From NCBI RefSeq assembly GCF_013911755.1, contig NZ_JACESP010000011.1, forward strand, positions 1-64,000: DNA of 64,000 nucleotides, written 5' to 3'. A program made the translations under genes and the position numbers. How positions within the stretch are numbered: position 1 is the first letter of the stretch; the number at the start of each line of letters is the position of its first letter. Below the pieces are notes generated by a model, which saw nothing but the letters and a program-made list of their open reading frames with translations, had not been told where the DNA came from and ran no database searches. Below, one piece after another: positions 29,682 to 38,927 of this stretch. This stretch comes from Sphingosinicella sp. (GTDB lineage Bacteria; Pseudomonadota; Alphaproteobacteria; Sphingomonadales; Sphingomonadaceae).

Positions 29682-30501
29682 ACTTTCCGCTGCCGAGGAA
29701 ACTTCCGATGCGCTTGAAATAGCTGACCGGGAACAACCGCGTCATCAGGTCGATGAAACGCGCGTCGCCGCCGATCAGAACACGGTGCTGTCCGCGTTCC
29801 ATGCCGCGGATGATCGTCTCGGCCGCGTCAGCGGGCGTCGTGCGCGCCGACTTTTCAAATTCGTCGCCCGAATCGAGCGCGTTGGTGCGCCCGTCCATGC
29901 CCTTGATGAACTTGGCGTTGCGGGCGACGTTGGTCTTGATCCCGCCTGGGTGCACGCGGATCACATTGATTTGCGGGTCGGTTTGCCCAAGTTCCAGATA
30001 CAGCGCCTCGGTAAGCCCGCGCGCCGCGTATTTGGAAGCGTTGTAGGCGGACTGGGTGGGATAGCCCATCATGCCGAACACCGAAGAGATGTTCACCAGC
30101 CACGCATTGGACGATTTGCGCAGGTGGGGAATGGCATGGCGGCAGCCGTTCACCACCGCATCGAAATTCACCGCCATCACCCGGTCGAAATCCGCCTTCG
30201 GCGTGTCGGTGAACGGGGCCACCACCGAAAGCCCCGCGTTGTTGATAATACCGTCGAGCCCGCCGTATTCGGCAGCCGCCGCGTCGATCCAGCCTTTCAG
30301 CGCGACCTCGTCGGTCACGTCGAAAGCCGCGGCGGTATTGGGGTAGTTGCCGAGCATTCGAGTGGTTTCAGCAAGACCGGCCGCATCCTTGTCGCAAAGC
30401 GCCAGCTTAGCGCCGCGCTTCGCGAGCGCGAGCGCCAGCGCGCGGCCGATGCCGCTACCCGCACCGGTCACCGCGATCGCACGGCCTTCCAGGCTTTTCA
30501 T
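29677..30501 (-). CDS. Short-chain dehydrogenase/reductase
   Basis: A 274-residue classical SDR. The cofactor loop is TGAGSGIGRALALALA with an acidic residue after strand 2 (LCDKDAAGL), suggesting NAD. NNAGLS and the catalytic triad (ISSVFGMMGY serine, YNASKYAARG Tyr-x3-Lys) are intact. The protein continues with RVHPGGIKTNV and a C-terminal tail ending RLFPVSYFKRIGSFLGSG. The substrate is not predictable. It lies upstream of htpX and is divergent from the SDHAF4-like gene. Confidence 0.88.
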   Translation of the reverse strand: MKSLEGRAIAVTGAGSGIGRALALALAKRGAKLALCDKDAAGLAETTRMLGNYPNTAAAFDVTDEVALKGWIDAAAAEYGGLDGIINNAGLSVVAPFTDTPKADFDRVMAVNFDAVVNGCRHAIPHLRKSSNAWLVNISSVFGMMGYPTQSAYNASKYAARGLTEALYLELGQTDPQINVIRVHPGGIKTNVARNAKFIKGMDGRTNALDSGDEFEKSARTTPADAAETIIRGMERGQHRVLIGGDARFIDLMTRLFPVSYFKRIGSFLGSGKS

Positions 30502-30582
30502 GTCTTCCGCCTCCCCCTATGTGGCACGCATCGTGCCGTGCCCGCCGCCGGGCGCACAGCTATGAATATGTGGGAGAGGGCG

Positions 30583-30717
30583 ATGGAAGAGCAGAAGCCC
30601 GCGAAAACGGCGAAACCGAAAGCGCCGCCGAAGGAAAAGGAAGAGGGCGGCCCCGCCGGCCCCGATCCCGTGCGCTACGGCGACTGGGAAAGAAAAGGCA
30701 TCGCCGTCGATTTCTGA
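30583..30717 (+). CDS. DUF1674 / SDHAF4-like succinate dehydrogenase assembly factor
   Basis: A 44-residue protein ending GGPAGPDPVRYGDWERKGIAVDF, the conserved tail of the DUF1674/SDHAF4 family, which in mitochondria binds flavinylated SdhA and aids complex II assembly. The N-terminal half is low-complexity Lys/Pro/Glu. The ATG at 30583 is preferred because GGGAGAGGG sits a few bases upstream; ATGs at 30562 and 30568 are in frame too. It stands alone, ended by a stem-loop overlapping its stop. An assembly role here is inferred from the family. Confidence 0.82.
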   Translation: MEEQKPAKTAKPKAPPKEKEEGGPAGPDPVRYGDWERKGIAVDF

Positions 30718-30728
30718 CGGCGATGCCT
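30696..30728 (+). terminator. Terminator of the SDHAF4-like gene
   Basis: A perfect 13-base-pair stem (AGGCATCGCCGTC with GACGGCGATGCCT) and a seven-base loop that contains part of the last codons; the stop codon is inside the hairpin. GTTTAG follows. A second, independent hairpin follows at 30736. Confidence 0.65.
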
Positions 30729-30735
30729 GTTTAGA

Positions 30736-30765
30736 AACGCCGCAGCCGGGGGTGGCTGCGGCGTT
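30736..30765. terminator. Hairpin between SDHAF4-like gene and PEP-CTERM protease
   Basis: A perfect 12-base-pair stem (AACGCCGCAGCC with GGCTGCGGCGTT) and six-base loop, 12 bases beyond the protease stop on the minus strand. It probably ends the protease transcript, and may back up the terminator of the opposing gene. Confidence 0.65.
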
Positions 30766-30777
30766 GGGGGGGGGACG

Positions 30778-31947
30778 TTATGCGGTCTTGCGGCGGCGGC
30801 GCGCGGCGAGCGCACCGACGACACCCAGGCCGAACAGGCCGAGCATTCCCGGCTCGGGCAGCCAGATCATGCGCAGGTCGCCGCGCAGCATCGCGTTGAT
30901 CTCGTCGAGATAGTAAGAGACGCGCGTATCGCCCGACAGTTCGCCGAAGCTGGAGTTCGTGCAGGCGCTCGATACGGGCGTGACGCCCACGTCGACGCCG
31001 GGCGCATTCGAATCGGGATCGATGAAGCCCGGGCCGCACCCGCCGTCGAACACGCCGCCGGTGATGCCGAACGAGGTGATACCCGCAAGAAGCCCCGCAA
31101 TGAACGTCGGTCCGCCCGAGTCGCCCGGAGAGCTGTTCACCTCGGTGCGCACGCCGTCGATGACAACGCCCGTATCATGCGCAAAGCAGAGCTCGAGGCC
31201 GCCGCAAAACGCGCGATCGACCGTGCCGAACACGTCGTTCTCGTCGAGCCCGCTATCGAAGTCGAATAACAGAACGCCGTCGCCCACATCGGAGAAGATG
31301 TCGCTGCCGAGGCCTTCGTAGATGTTGTTGCCGGCGCGCTTGTCGAAATCGTCGGTCGCGGGCGTGATGCCGCGCGTGCCCGCCGTGCCTTCGCCCGTCG
31401 AGCCGAAGCCCACCTTGGTGTGGATCTGACCGAGTTCATCGTTCTCCGTGTAGACGCCGTAGATCTCTTCGCCGTTCGACGCCGATTTCTTCAGCTTGAT
31501 GAAAGCGATGTCGTTGCTCGGAAAATCGAAGCCCGGATGCACCCAGTAGCTGAAGGCTTCGTATTCGGCATCGAAGGTCGTACCGGCAAGGCCATTGCCT
31601 GCGCCGGTGCGGAAACGGATGCGGTTGAGATCGGAATCGTCAACGCAGTGCGCCGCCGTGACGACGACATCCGCGGCGATGAAGGTGCCGGTACACACGG
31701 TAATGAACCCGGCCGCATCGAGCGAGTCGGTGTTCATGATGAGTCCGCCGACGCCTGAATACGCGCTTGCCCCCACTTTGAACTGCGGATCGTTGACTTG
31801 GCCTGCGCTCGAAACCACCAGCTTCGGCTGCAACAGCGCCTTGTTGTCGGCCATCGAAACCTTGGTGATTCCGCCGGCGAGCGCCGACGACGAAGCAACC
31901 AGCCCCAGCGCAATTGCAGAGGCTCCGACGAGTATGGATTTTTGCAT
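30778..31947 (-). CDS. Secreted trypsin-like serine protease with PEP-CTERM sorting signal
   Basis: A 389-residue exported protein. The signal peptide is MQKSILVGASAIALGLVASSSALA. The S1-type triad is visible as H100 in VVVTAAHCVDD, D146 in PSNDIAFIKL and S277 in SSPGDSGGPTF. The C-terminal 28 residues (from WLPEPGMLGLFGLGVVG) are a PEP-CTERM anchor: Pro-Glu-Pro, hydrophobic stretch, then RRRRK. Such proteins are processed by exosortase (XrtA type) and linked to exopolysaccharide export; the exosortase is not in this window. A sigma-54 promoter lies upstream. The start was set at the signal peptide; a longer frame exists. Confidence 0.9.
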   Translation of the reverse strand: MQKSILVGASAIALGLVASSSALAGGITKVSMADNKALLQPKLVVSSAGQVNDPQFKVGASAYSGVGGLIMNTDSLDAAGFITVCTGTFIAADVVVTAAHCVDDSDLNRIRFRTGAGNGLAGTTFDAEYEAFSYWVHPGFDFPSNDIAFIKLKKSASNGEEIYGVYTENDELGQIHTKVGFGSTGEGTAGTRGITPATDDFDKRAGNNIYEGLGSDIFSDVGDGVLLFDFDSGLDENDVFGTVDRAFCGGLELCFAHDTGVVIDGVRTEVNSSPGDSGGPTFIAGLLAGITSFGITGGVFDGGCGPGFIDPDSNAPGVDVGVTPVSSACTNSSFGELSGDTRVSYYLDEINAMLRGDLRMIWLPEPGMLGLFGLGVVGALAARRRRKTA

Positions 31948-32036
31948 TTTCCCACCCTGATACCAGAGACGCAAACCCCTCCCAGCAGGGGTACGCACGG
32001 CGTGCCGCGTGGCGACACGCAGATGGGGGCACCCCA

Positions 32037-32052
32037 AGCAAGAGCCGCGCCA
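32037..32052 (-). promoter_or_regulatory. Sigma-54 promoter of the PEP-CTERM protease
   Basis: The minus-strand sequence TGGCGCGGCTCTTGCT has GG (-24) and GC (-12) exactly ten bases apart and differs little from the consensus TGGCACN5TTGCT. The start point near 32026 leaves a leader of about 80 bases. PEP-CTERM genes are known to be commonly RpoN-dependent via the PrsK/PrsR pair. Confidence 0.75.
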
Positions 32053-32124
32053 CCCTGGCAAAGGCGTGCGAAAACATATGGTTAATATTACGTCGCAGAA
32101 ATCTTGTTATTCATATGTAAAATT

Positions 32125-32136
32125 TGCCGACAGGCA
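32125..32136. promoter_or_regulatory. Possible enhancer site for the sigma-54 promoter
   Basis: The short dyad TGCC-GACA-GGCA lies about 75 bases upstream of the -24 element, a plausible place for an activator such as PrsR. No second copy was found, so this is a weak call. Confidence 0.3.
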
Positions 32137-32141
32137 GCGAC

Positions 32142-33119
32142 TCAAATGTCCTCGCTGCGCAGCGGACGGGAGAGCAGTTCGGCAATCACCATGTCCACCG
32201 ATGCGCTGCCATCGAGCAGGCTGCACACCGCGCGCGTGATCGGCATGTCGACGCCAAGTTCGTCCGCCGCCGCCTGCAGCACCGGCGCTGTGAACGCACC
32301 TTCGGCCACCGTCAGCCGGTCGCTGAGCAGTTCCGACGCCGTTTTGCCCTCGCCGAGCCCGTGGCCGAGCGAGAAGTTGCGGGACTGTGTCGAGGAGCAG
32401 GTGAGCACCAGGTCGCCGAGCCCGGAAAGCCCGCGCATCGTTTCGGATCGCGCGCCCTTGGCGATGCCGAAGCGCAGCATTTCGGCGAAGCCCCGGCTGA
32501 TGAGCGCGGCGCGCGCATTCTCGCCCAGCCTCCGCCCGACGACGACGCCGCACGCGATCGCGAGCACATTCTTGATCGCCCCGCCCACCTCCGCACCGAT
32601 TACGTCATCCGTCCAATAGGGGCGGAAGCGCGGCGCCGCGATGCGCGCGATCAGCCGCTCGGCGAGCACGCGGTCGGCGCACGCGAAGGTGATCGCCGTC
32701 GGCAGCCCCATCGCCACTTCGCGCGCAAATGTGGGACCCGAAAGCACGGCGAGCGGCGCCTCCGGCAGCACCTCCGCCGCTACCTCGCCGACAAGCTTGC
32801 GCGTCGCCGCCTCGATGCCCTTCGCGCAAAGCACGATCGGCGTGTCGCGGCCGGGCACGCCGCCAAGCACGCTCCGCACATGCTGGGCGGGCGCCACGAC
32901 GAGCAGCACGCCGCAATCGCCGAGCGCATCAAGATCACCCGTTGCGGTGATCGTTTCGGAAAGCCGCACGCCCGGCAGGAACAGCCGGTTCTCGCGCGCG
33001 CTGTTGATATCCTCGACCACCTCGGGTTCGCGCGCCCACAGCACGACATCGCCGCCCGCCGCTGCGACTTCCGCAAGCGCCGTGCCCCACGCGCCGCCGC
33101 CGATCACGCCAACCTTCAT
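32142..33119 (-). CDS. gpsA: Glycerol-3-phosphate dehydrogenase (NAD(P)+)
   Basis: Makes sn-glycerol 3-phosphate from dihydroxyacetone phosphate for phospholipid synthesis. The start gives [20 protein letters not shown] with the Rossmann GxGxxG. Further motifs are [13 protein letters not shown], the catalytic-Lys region [15 protein letters not shown] and [12 protein letters not shown]. At 325 residues it is normal. The ATG overlaps the tsaD stop, so the two are translated from one message. Confidence 0.96.
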   Translation of the reverse strand: MKVGVIGGGAWGTALAEVAAAGGDVVLWAREPEVVEDINSARENRLFLPGVRLSETITATGDLDALGDCGVLLVVAPAQHVRSVLGGVPGRDTPIVLCAKGIEAATRKLVGEVAAEVLPEAPLAVLSGPTFAREVAMGLPTAITFACADRVLAERLIARIAAPRFRPYWTDDVIGAEVGGAIKNVLAIACGVVVGRRLGENARAALISRGFAEMLRFGIAKGARSETMRGLSGLGDLVLTCSSTQSRNFSLGHGLGEGKTASELLSDRLTVAEGAFTAPVLQAAADELGVDMPITRAVCSLLDGSASVDMVIAELLSRPLRSEDI

Positions 33120-34138
33120 GCCTTCACTCCTGCCCCGCGCACCGGCTCCGCAGCCGGGTCGAGCGGCCAGCGCGCGCGCGCCGGCACGTCGAGCGTGTCC
33201 GTGTATCCAGCGCGCAGCCGTTCGATCCCTGCCCACGCGATCATCGCCGCATTGTCCGTGCAGAGCGCGAGCGGCGGCGCGGTGAAACCGATGCCACTGT
33301 CGTCGGCGAGCCTCTGCAGCGCCGCCCGGATCGCACCATTCGCCGCGACCCCGCCCGCCACCACGAGCCGCGTCGCCTCGGGCATGCGATCCATCGCGAT
33401 CCGCGTTCGGTCGACGAGGCAGTCGACGACCGCCTGCTGAAAGCTCGCCGCAAGATCGGGCACCGATCCGCCGGCTGCGCGCAGCACCGCGCTTTTCAGC
33501 CCCGCGAACGAGAAATTGGAATCCCCGCTCCCCACGAGCGGACGCGGCAGCGGCACCGCTTTCGGGTTGCCGTCCCGCGCCGCGCGCTCCACCGCAGGGC
33601 CGCCTGGAAAGCCGAGACCCAGGATCTTCGCCACCTTGTCGAACGCCTCGCCCGCCGCGTCGTCGATCGTCGTCGCGAGCCGCCGGTAGCGCCCGACACC
33701 CTCCACGCCGAGCAGCTGACAGTGCCCGCCGGAGGTCAGCAGCAGCAAGTAAGGAAACTCGAGGCCAGGGTCCGCCAGCCGCGCCGAAAGCGCATGGCCT
33801 TCCAGATGGTTGACCGCGACGAGCGGCTTGCCGCTCGCCAGCGCCAGCGCCTTGCCGGTCACAAGCCCGACCATCACCCCGCCGATCAGCCCCGGCCCCG
33901 CCGTCGCCGCGACGGCATCAAGATCGCCGAAACCGAGCCCCGCCTCGGCCATCACCGCCTCGACGAGGGGTGCCAGCCGGTCGACATGCGCGCGCGCCGC
34001 GATCTCGGGGACGACGCCGCCATAGGGCCGGTGCGCCTCCTCCTGCCCCGCGATGCGCTGGGCAAGAATGGTGCGGTTTCCGTCGACGAGCGCCGCCGCC
34101 GTTTCGTCGCAACTCGATTCAAGACCCAGAACGATCAT
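33116..34138 (-). CDS. tsaD: tRNA N6-threonylcarbamoyladenosine synthase subunit TsaD
   Basis: Transfers the threonylcarbamoyl group to A37 of ANN-reading tRNAs with TsaB and TsaE. The chosen start gives [18 protein letters not shown]; the open frame continues far upstream through hemC antisense, but that is an artefact. The metal-binding [18 protein letters not shown] segment and the ATP-binding [22 protein letters not shown] and [13 protein letters not shown] segments are present. 340 residues is typical. Divergent from hemC with about 37 bases between starts. Confidence 0.97.
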   Translation of the reverse strand: MIVLGLESSCDETAAALVDGNRTILAQRIAGQEEAHRPYGGVVPEIAARAHVDRLAPLVEAVMAEAGLGFGDLDAVAATAGPGLIGGVMVGLVTGKALALASGKPLVAVNHLEGHALSARLADPGLEFPYLLLLTSGGHCQLLGVEGVGRYRRLATTIDDAAGEAFDKVAKILGLGFPGGPAVERAARDGNPKAVPLPRPLVGSGDSNFSFAGLKSAVLRAAGGSVPDLAASFQQAVVDCLVDRTRIAMDRMPEATRLVVAGGVAANGAIRAALQRLADDSGIGFTAPPLALCTDNAAMIAWAGIERLRAGYTDTLDVPARARWPLDPAAEPVRGAGVKA

Positions 34139-34175
34139 ATTGTCTCCGCGGTCGTAACTAGATACGCCGCCCCCC

Positions 34176-35102
34176 ATGCACAAGGCTGAGCCTCTGAAAC
34201 TCGGAACGCGCGGATCGCCGCTCGCGCTCGTCCAGGCGCGCACCGCCGCTGCCGCACTCGTCGCCGCGCACGGCTGGAGCAACGACCGAGTCGAGATCGT
34301 CCCGATCAAGACCACCGGCGACAAGGTGCAGGACCGCCCCCTCGCCGAGATCGGCGGCAAGGCGCTGTGGACGAAGGAGCTGGACCGTGCGCTCCTCGAC
34401 GGAGACATTGATTTCGCCGTCCACTCCGCGAAGGACATGGAGAGCATCCGCCCCGATGCGATCGCGCTCGCCGCCGCGCTGCCCCGCGCCGACGTGCGCG
34501 AGCGGATCATCGGCGTCTCCGGCCTCGACGCGCTCACGTCCGGGATGCGCGTCGGCACCACCTCGCCGCGCCGCGCCGCGCAGCTCCTCGCACGCGTGCC
34601 CGGCCTCGGCCTCGTGCCGTTCCGCGGGAATGTCGCGACGCGCCTCGCCCGCATCGAAGCAGGAGAGGCCGACGCGACGCTGCTCGCAAGCGCCGGTCTC
34701 GGCCGGCTCGGGATGCACGATGTCGGCACGCCCATCCCTGTTGAAGATATGCTCCCGGCGCCGGGGCAGGCAATCATCGCGATCGAGGCACGCGCAAACG
34801 ACGCCGATGTGCGCGGTCTCCTCGCCGCGATCAGTGATGCCGACGCGATGACGGCGCTCATTGCCGAACGCGCCTTCGCCGCGGCACTCGGCGGCAGTTG
34901 CCACAGCCCGGTCGCCGCGCTCGCGGAGCGAGACGGCGCAGGTTTTCGCCTTCGCGCGGAAATCCTCGGCCCGGACGGCCAGGAACGCATTGCAGGAGAA
35001 ACGCGCTTTACCGAAACCGACGCGGCATCCGCCGCCGAAACCCTCGCCAAAACCATAATAAATCGGGCGTCACCCGCCCTTCGGAGTCTCTTTGTCGCAT
35101 GA
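34176..35102 (+). CDS. hemC: Porphobilinogen deaminase (hydroxymethylbilane synthase)
   Basis: Joins four porphobilinogens into hydroxymethylbilane for haem synthesis. The 308-residue protein shows [36 protein letters not shown], the active-site [10 protein letters not shown] and [13 protein letters not shown]. The dipyrromethane-anchoring cysteine is in [11 protein letters not shown]. It overlaps hemD by ATGA and leads the hemC-hemD-mitofilin operon. Confidence 0.97.
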   Translation: MHKAEPLKLGTRGSPLALVQARTAAAALVAAHGWSNDRVEIVPIKTTGDKVQDRPLAEIGGKALWTKELDRALLDGDIDFAVHSAKDMESIRPDAIALAAALPRADVRERIIGVSGLDALTSGMRVGTTSPRRAAQLLARVPGLGLVPFRGNVATRLARIEAGEADATLLASAGLGRLGMHDVGTPIPVEDMLPAPGQAIIAIEARANDADVRGLLAAISDADAMTALIAERAFAAALGGSCHSPVAALAERDGAGFRLRAEILGPDGQERIAGETRFTETDAASAAETLAKTIINRASPALRSLFVA

Positions 35103-35803
35103 CTCGTGTTTTGATTACCCGTCCGCAGCCCGGCGCTGCGGAAACTGCTGATCGTCTCCGCGCGCTCGGTCATGAGCCGCTCGTCGTTCCCCTGTTCGTC
35201 GTGGCAGCCAAGGAATGGGCGCCGCCGCCCACAACAGAGGCGATCATGCTGACGAGCGCTGCCGCGGCGCGCGAAGGCGGCCCGGCGATGGCGCCATTTC
35301 TGGGCCTGCCGTGTTTCTGCGTCGGCGCCCGCACCGCTGCCGCCGCGCGCAACGCCGGTTTCACCGACGTTCGCGCGCCCGATGTGCGCGATGGCGGCGA
35401 ACTGCTCGCGGCCATCGCAGCGGCGGGCATCCGAAGCGTGCTCCACCTCAGCGGCGTTGAAATCGCAAGCTACGCGCCGCCCGCGGGCCTGCAGCTTGAT
35501 CGGCGCGTCGTCTATGGTGCCAGTTTCCACGGCTGGACCGACGAGGAACGCGCCACGGCGCAGAGCGCAGACGTTGCGCTCGTCTACTCGCCGCGCGGCG
35601 GAGAAGCCGTCGGTGCGGCGCTCGGCGCGCACCGCAAGGCCATGCGTCTATCCGCGATCAGCCGCAACGCCGCCACGGCCGCGGGCGAGGGCTGGGCCGC
35701 GCGTGCGGTCGCAGCGTCTCCCGATGAGGACGCGCTGTTTGCGGCGGCCGGGCTGTTGTGCGAGAAGCAGGCTGGTGAGGCACCGCTGACGAGGACCGGA
35801 TGA
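35099..35803 (+). CDS. hemD: Uroporphyrinogen-III synthase
   Basis: Cyclises hydroxymethylbilane with inversion of ring D. The family is poorly conserved. The call rests on the opening [24 protein letters not shown], the two-lobed alpha/beta pattern, 234-residue length and location between hemC (ATGA overlap) and the mitofilin-like gene (ATGA overlap). A longer frame starts upstream inside hemC and was not used. Confidence 0.92.
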   Translation: MTRVLITRPQPGAAETADRLRALGHEPLVVPLFVVAAKEWAPPPTTEAIMLTSAAAAREGGPAMAPFLGLPCFCVGARTAAAARNAGFTDVRAPDVRDGGELLAAIAAAGIRSVLHLSGVEIASYAPPAGLQLDRRVVYGASFHGWTDEERATAQSADVALVYSPRGGEAVGAALGAHRKAMRLSAISRNAATAAGEGWAARAVAASPDEDALFAAAGLLCEKQAGEAPLTRTG

Positions 35804-36867
35804 TCGACGACGAAACCCGCGAAGCGCCGCGCCCGCGAAGCGCCGTTCCCTGGGTGCTCGTGGCGGGGCTTGTGCTGTTCGCCGCTGGGTTGCTGTTGAG
35901 CCCGTGGTTCGAAACGAACGTGCGCACGCGTCTGCCCGGCGCATTGCAGCGCCCCGATGTCGAATCGCTCGCGGCGCGCGTGGAGCACGAGGCCGGCGCG
36001 ATCACCGCGCTCGAAGCGCGCGTCGCCGCCCTTGAAACCCGCCCGGCAACGCCCGTGCCGCTCGGCGATGCAGCGGATACACCTCCCGCGCTGAACGATC
36101 CGGTGCCGCTCGCGCTCGGCACCGGCCCCAGCTCGGAGCGTCTCGCCCGGCTGGAAGCGCGCATCGAGGCGCTCGATCGCGGCCAGGCGCAGGCATCGAC
36201 ACGGCTCGACAACGTCTCCGCCGAGCTTGCAGGCCTCAACGTCAAGATCGAGCAGGTCGGCGGCAGCGCCGCGCGCTCGATAGAAGCGGCTGCCGAAAGC
36301 GCCGAAAAGGCGCGCGGCGTGCTGCTGGTCACGGCAGCGCGGCGTGCCGCGGAACAGGGCCAGAGCCTCGCGGTGCTCGCCCCGGCGCTGCGCCGTCATT
36401 TCGCCGCCGCCGATGCCGACGCCGTCGAACGCTTGCTCACCGCGTCTCCAAGCGCGCCAACGCTCGCCGTGCTGCGCCAGCGGTTCGCACAGATTCGCCC
36501 GCAGCTCGCCGAAAGCGCCGCGCCCGAAAAGGCGGATACGCTTTGGGAGCAGTTCAAGTCCGGCCTCGCCAGTCTCGTGCAGGTCCGCGAGAAGGGAGCC
36601 GCCGCGGCCCGCACCGCCAACGAAGCGCGGCTTGCGGATATGGCGACGCGGCTTTCGCAGGGCGATGTCGCGGGCGCGCTCCTTGCGATGCAGCGGCTTC
36701 CGGCACGCACGCAGCAGCTCGCCCGCCAGTGGCGCATCTCGGCGGAAGCCTACGCGAACAGCTACGGCGCGCTTCAGCAGCTCGAAGCCTCCGTGCTTCT
36801 GGAAGATACCGATCTGCCGCTCACTGTACCTGCGGACAAGAAGCAAAAGCCGACGCAATCGCTGTAG
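35800..36867 (+). CDS. Mitofilin/Mic60-like inner membrane protein
   Basis: A 355-residue protein with a short cytosolic N-terminus, one membrane segment (VPWVLVAGLVLFAAGLLLSPWF, about 16-37), a long coiled-coil region rich in Ala/Glu/Arg (about 55-190) and a C-terminal mitofilin-like helical domain ending in VLLEDTDLPLTVPADK. Alphaproteobacterial Mic60 homologues are characteristically encoded beside hemD and shape inner membranes and contacts to the outer membrane. That context supports the call. The start overlaps the hemD stop. Confidence 0.83.
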   Translation: MIDDETREAPRPRSAVPWVLVAGLVLFAAGLLLSPWFETNVRTRLPGALQRPDVESLAARVEHEAGAITALEARVAALETRPATPVPLGDAADTPPALNDPVPLALGTGPSSERLARLEARIEALDRGQAQASTRLDNVSAELAGLNVKIEQVGGSAARSIEAAAESAEKARGVLLVTAARRAAEQGQSLAVLAPALRRHFAAADADAVERLLTASPSAPTLAVLRQRFAQIRPQLAESAAPEKADTLWEQFKSGLASLVQVREKGAAAARTANEARLADMATRLSQGDVAGALLAMQRLPARTQQLARQWRISAEAYANSYGALQQLEASVLLEDTDLPLTVPADKKQKPTQSL

Positions 36868-36920
36868 CGGCAAGCCGTTCGCATTCTTGTGCGCAATTCA
36901 ATCCAAGCTAAGACAGGCGG

Positions 36921-37673
36921 ATGATGGAAGCCCTTATCGAACTGTTCCTGCAGCCGGCCACATGGGCGGCGCTGGTCACGCTGATCGCGATGGAAGTCGT
37001 GCTCGGCATCGACAACCTGATCTTCATCTCGATCCTCACCAACAAGCTCCCCGAAGCGTCGCGAGAGAAGGCCCGCCGCATCGGCATCGGCCTTGCGCTC
37101 CTGATGCGCCTCGGCCTGCTGGCGACGGTCGCCTTCATCGTCACGCTGGTGAAACCCGTGATCGAGCTGTTCGGGCAGGGCTTCTCGTGGCGCGACATCA
37201 TTCTCATCGCGGGCGGCCTCTTCCTCGTATGGAAGGCCACCAAGGAAATTCACCACAGCGTTGATCCCGCACCCAACGACGACGTCTTCGATACGAGCAA
37301 GGCTGTGATGACGTTCGGCTCGGCGATCACGCAGATCATCCTGCTTGATCTCGTGTTCTCGATCGATTCGATCATCACGGCCGTCGGCATGACCGATCAC
37401 GTGCCGATCATGGTCGTCGCGGTCATCGTCGCGGTCCTTTGTATGCTGCTCGCCGCAACGCCGCTCGCCAACTTCATCGACAAGAACCCCACCGTCGTCA
37501 TGCTCGCGCTCGGCTTCCTGCTGATGATCGGCACCACGCTCATTGCCGAAGGTTTCGGCGCGCACGTGCCCAAGGGCTATATTTACGCGGCGATGGCCTT
37601 CTCGGTCCTCGTCGAGATTTTGAACATGCTGTCGCGCCGCGCGAAGCAGCGCCGCCAAGGGAAAAACGATTGA
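36921..37673 (+). CDS. TerC family integral membrane protein
   Basis: A 250-residue membrane protein with about seven hydrophobic segments. The family motif [18 protein letters not shown] near residue 30 and its second copy [20 protein letters not shown] carry the conserved intramembrane acidic residues of TerC. Family members handle metal ions (some export manganese) or help fold exported metalloenzymes. Tellurite resistance should not be inferred from the name. It overlaps the next gene by two bases (TTGA). Confidence 0.92.
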   Translation: MMEALIELFLQPATWAALVTLIAMEVVLGIDNLIFISILTNKLPEASREKARRIGIGLALLMRLGLLATVAFIVTLVKPVIELFGQGFSWRDIILIAGGLFLVWKATKEIHHSVDPAPNDDVFDTSKAVMTFGSAITQIILLDLVFSIDSIITAVGMTDHVPIMVVAVIVAVLCMLLAATPLANFIDKNPTVVMLALGFLLMIGTTLIAEGFGAHVPKGYIYAAMAFSVLVEILNMLSRRAKQRRQGKND

Positions 37674-38287
37674 CCGCATATCTTCACAGGGGCGACCTGC
37701 CCGCAGACGTCCTCGCACCCGGCGCCATCGCCGTCGACTGCGAGGCGATGGGCCTTAATCAGCTGCGCGACCGGCTCTGCGTCGTGCAGCTTTCGGACGG
37801 CGGGGGCGACGAGCACCTCGTGCAATTCCCGCTCGGCGAGTACGACGCGCCGAACCTGAAAGCGGTGCTCACCGATCCGTCGCGGCTCAAGATCCTGCAT
37901 TTCGCGCGCTTCGACGTCGCGCTCATCCAGCAGTATCTCGGCATCGTGATGGCGCCCGTGTGGTGCACGAAGATCGCGTCGAAGCTCATCCGCACCTACA
38001 CCGATCGCCACGGCCTCAAGGATCTCGCGCGCGAGGTGATCGGGCAGGACATCTCCAAGCAGCAGCAATCGTCGGACTGGGGCGCCGATACGCTCAGCGA
38101 AGCGCAGATCGAATACGCCGCGTCCGACGTGCGCTATCTGCACCGTATCAAGGCGATCCTCGAGGAACGGCTGGAGCGCGAAGGGCGCACCGCGCTTGCG
38201 CAGGCCTGCTTCGATTTCCTGCCGACGCGCGCCGCGCTCGACCTTGCCGGCTGGGCCGACAAGGACATCTTCAGCCACGAAAGCTGA
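37670..38287 (+). CDS. RNase D-like 3'-5' exonuclease, single DEDDy domain
   Basis: A 205-residue DEDD-superfamily nuclease. Acidic ligands are in [11 protein letters not shown] (D and E), [10 protein letters not shown] (D) and [12 protein letters not shown] (Tyr and D). It is much shorter than E. coli RNase D because the HRDC domains are missing; this compact form is usual in Alphaproteobacteria and probably trims structured RNAs. Start is a TTG overlapping the terC-family stop, giving [15 protein letters not shown]; no ATG fits. lptC follows after 10 bases. Confidence 0.88.
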   Translation: MTAYLHRGDLPADVLAPGAIAVDCEAMGLNQLRDRLCVVQLSDGGGDEHLVQFPLGEYDAPNLKAVLTDPSRLKILHFARFDVALIQQYLGIVMAPVWCTKIASKLIRTYTDRHGLKDLAREVIGQDISKQQQSSDWGADTLSEAQIEYAASDVRYLHRIKAILEERLEREGRTALAQACFDFLPTRAALDLAGWADKDIFSHES

Positions 38288-38297
38288 GCGGCGGAAG

Positions 38298-38927
38298 ATG
38301 ACACAGGCCGCCGACGAACTCGCAAGCGATCGCCGCCGCTGGGCGATGCCGGGCAGCGCGTGGGATCGGCAGGTCGTCATCCTGAAGCGCCTGCTGCCCG
38401 CGACAGCGGCGGTGATCCTGCTCGCCTGCCTCATCTGGCCGCTCACCGCGCAGCAGGAATTCAGCTTCATCTTGTCGCGCGACGCGGTTGAAAAGGCGGG
38501 CGAACGCCTGCGCATGGAAGCGCCCATGTATCGCGGCGAAGACAGCAAGGGCCGCCCGTTCAGCATCCTTGCGGACGAGGCCGTGCAGCGCACCTCGAAT
38601 GAACCGGTCGTCGAACTGAAACGCATCGAAGCGCGCCTCGATATGGAAGAAGGCGTCGCCACCGTCACCGCGCCGAGCGGCCGCTACGATCTCGAAGCGG
38701 AAAAGCTGAATGTCCTCGGACCGGTCGTTTTCCACCGCCCCGATGGATACGTGCTGCAAACGGGTGACGTCGCGGTCAGCCTGCCGACGCGCAAGGTGAC
38801 AAGCGCCGGACGCGTCAGCGGTCGTATGCCGCTCGGCTCGTTTTCGGCCTCCCGTCTCGATGCCGACATGGAAACGCGCGTTGTCACCTTGTCAGGCGGC
38901 GTGAAAATGCGGATTACGCAGCGATGA
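38298..38927 (+). CDS. lptC: LPS export protein LptC
   Basis: Bitopic inner-membrane component of the Lpt machine, receiving LPS from LptB2FG and passing it to LptA. It has a cytosolic N-terminus, one membrane helix (LLPATAAVILLACLIWPL, about 33-50) and a periplasmic beta-jellyroll of the LptC/OstA fold containing VVELKRIEARLDMEEGVATV and GPVVFHRPDGYVLQTGDV. 209 residues. It overlaps lptA by ATGA, and lptB follows, so the context is decisive. Confidence 0.93.
   Translation: MTQAADELASDRRRWAMPGSAWDRQVVILKRLLPATAAVILLACLIWPLTAQQEFSFILSRDAVEKAGERLRMEAPMYRGEDSKGRPFSILADEAVQRTSNEPVVELKRIEARLDMEEGVATVTAPSGRYDLEAEKLNVLGPVVFHRPDGYVLQTGDVAVSLPTRKVTSAGRVSGRMPLGSFSASRLDADMETRVVTLSGGVKMRITQR

Noticed and set aside
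31948-32036. The leader of the PEP-CTERM protease as a possible GEMM (c-di-GMP) riboswitch
   Set aside because: It has small stems (ACCCCT/AGGGGT) but lacks the conserved GEMM core; a sigma-54 leader explains it better.
34139-35632. The tsaD frame extends about 500 codons upstream, across hemC
   Set aside because: The TsaD family begins [13 protein letters not shown]; the extension is hemC antisense and has no family support.
36921-37673. Tellurite resistance determinant
   Set aside because: TerC family membership does not imply tellurite resistance without the terABDE genes, none of which is nearby.
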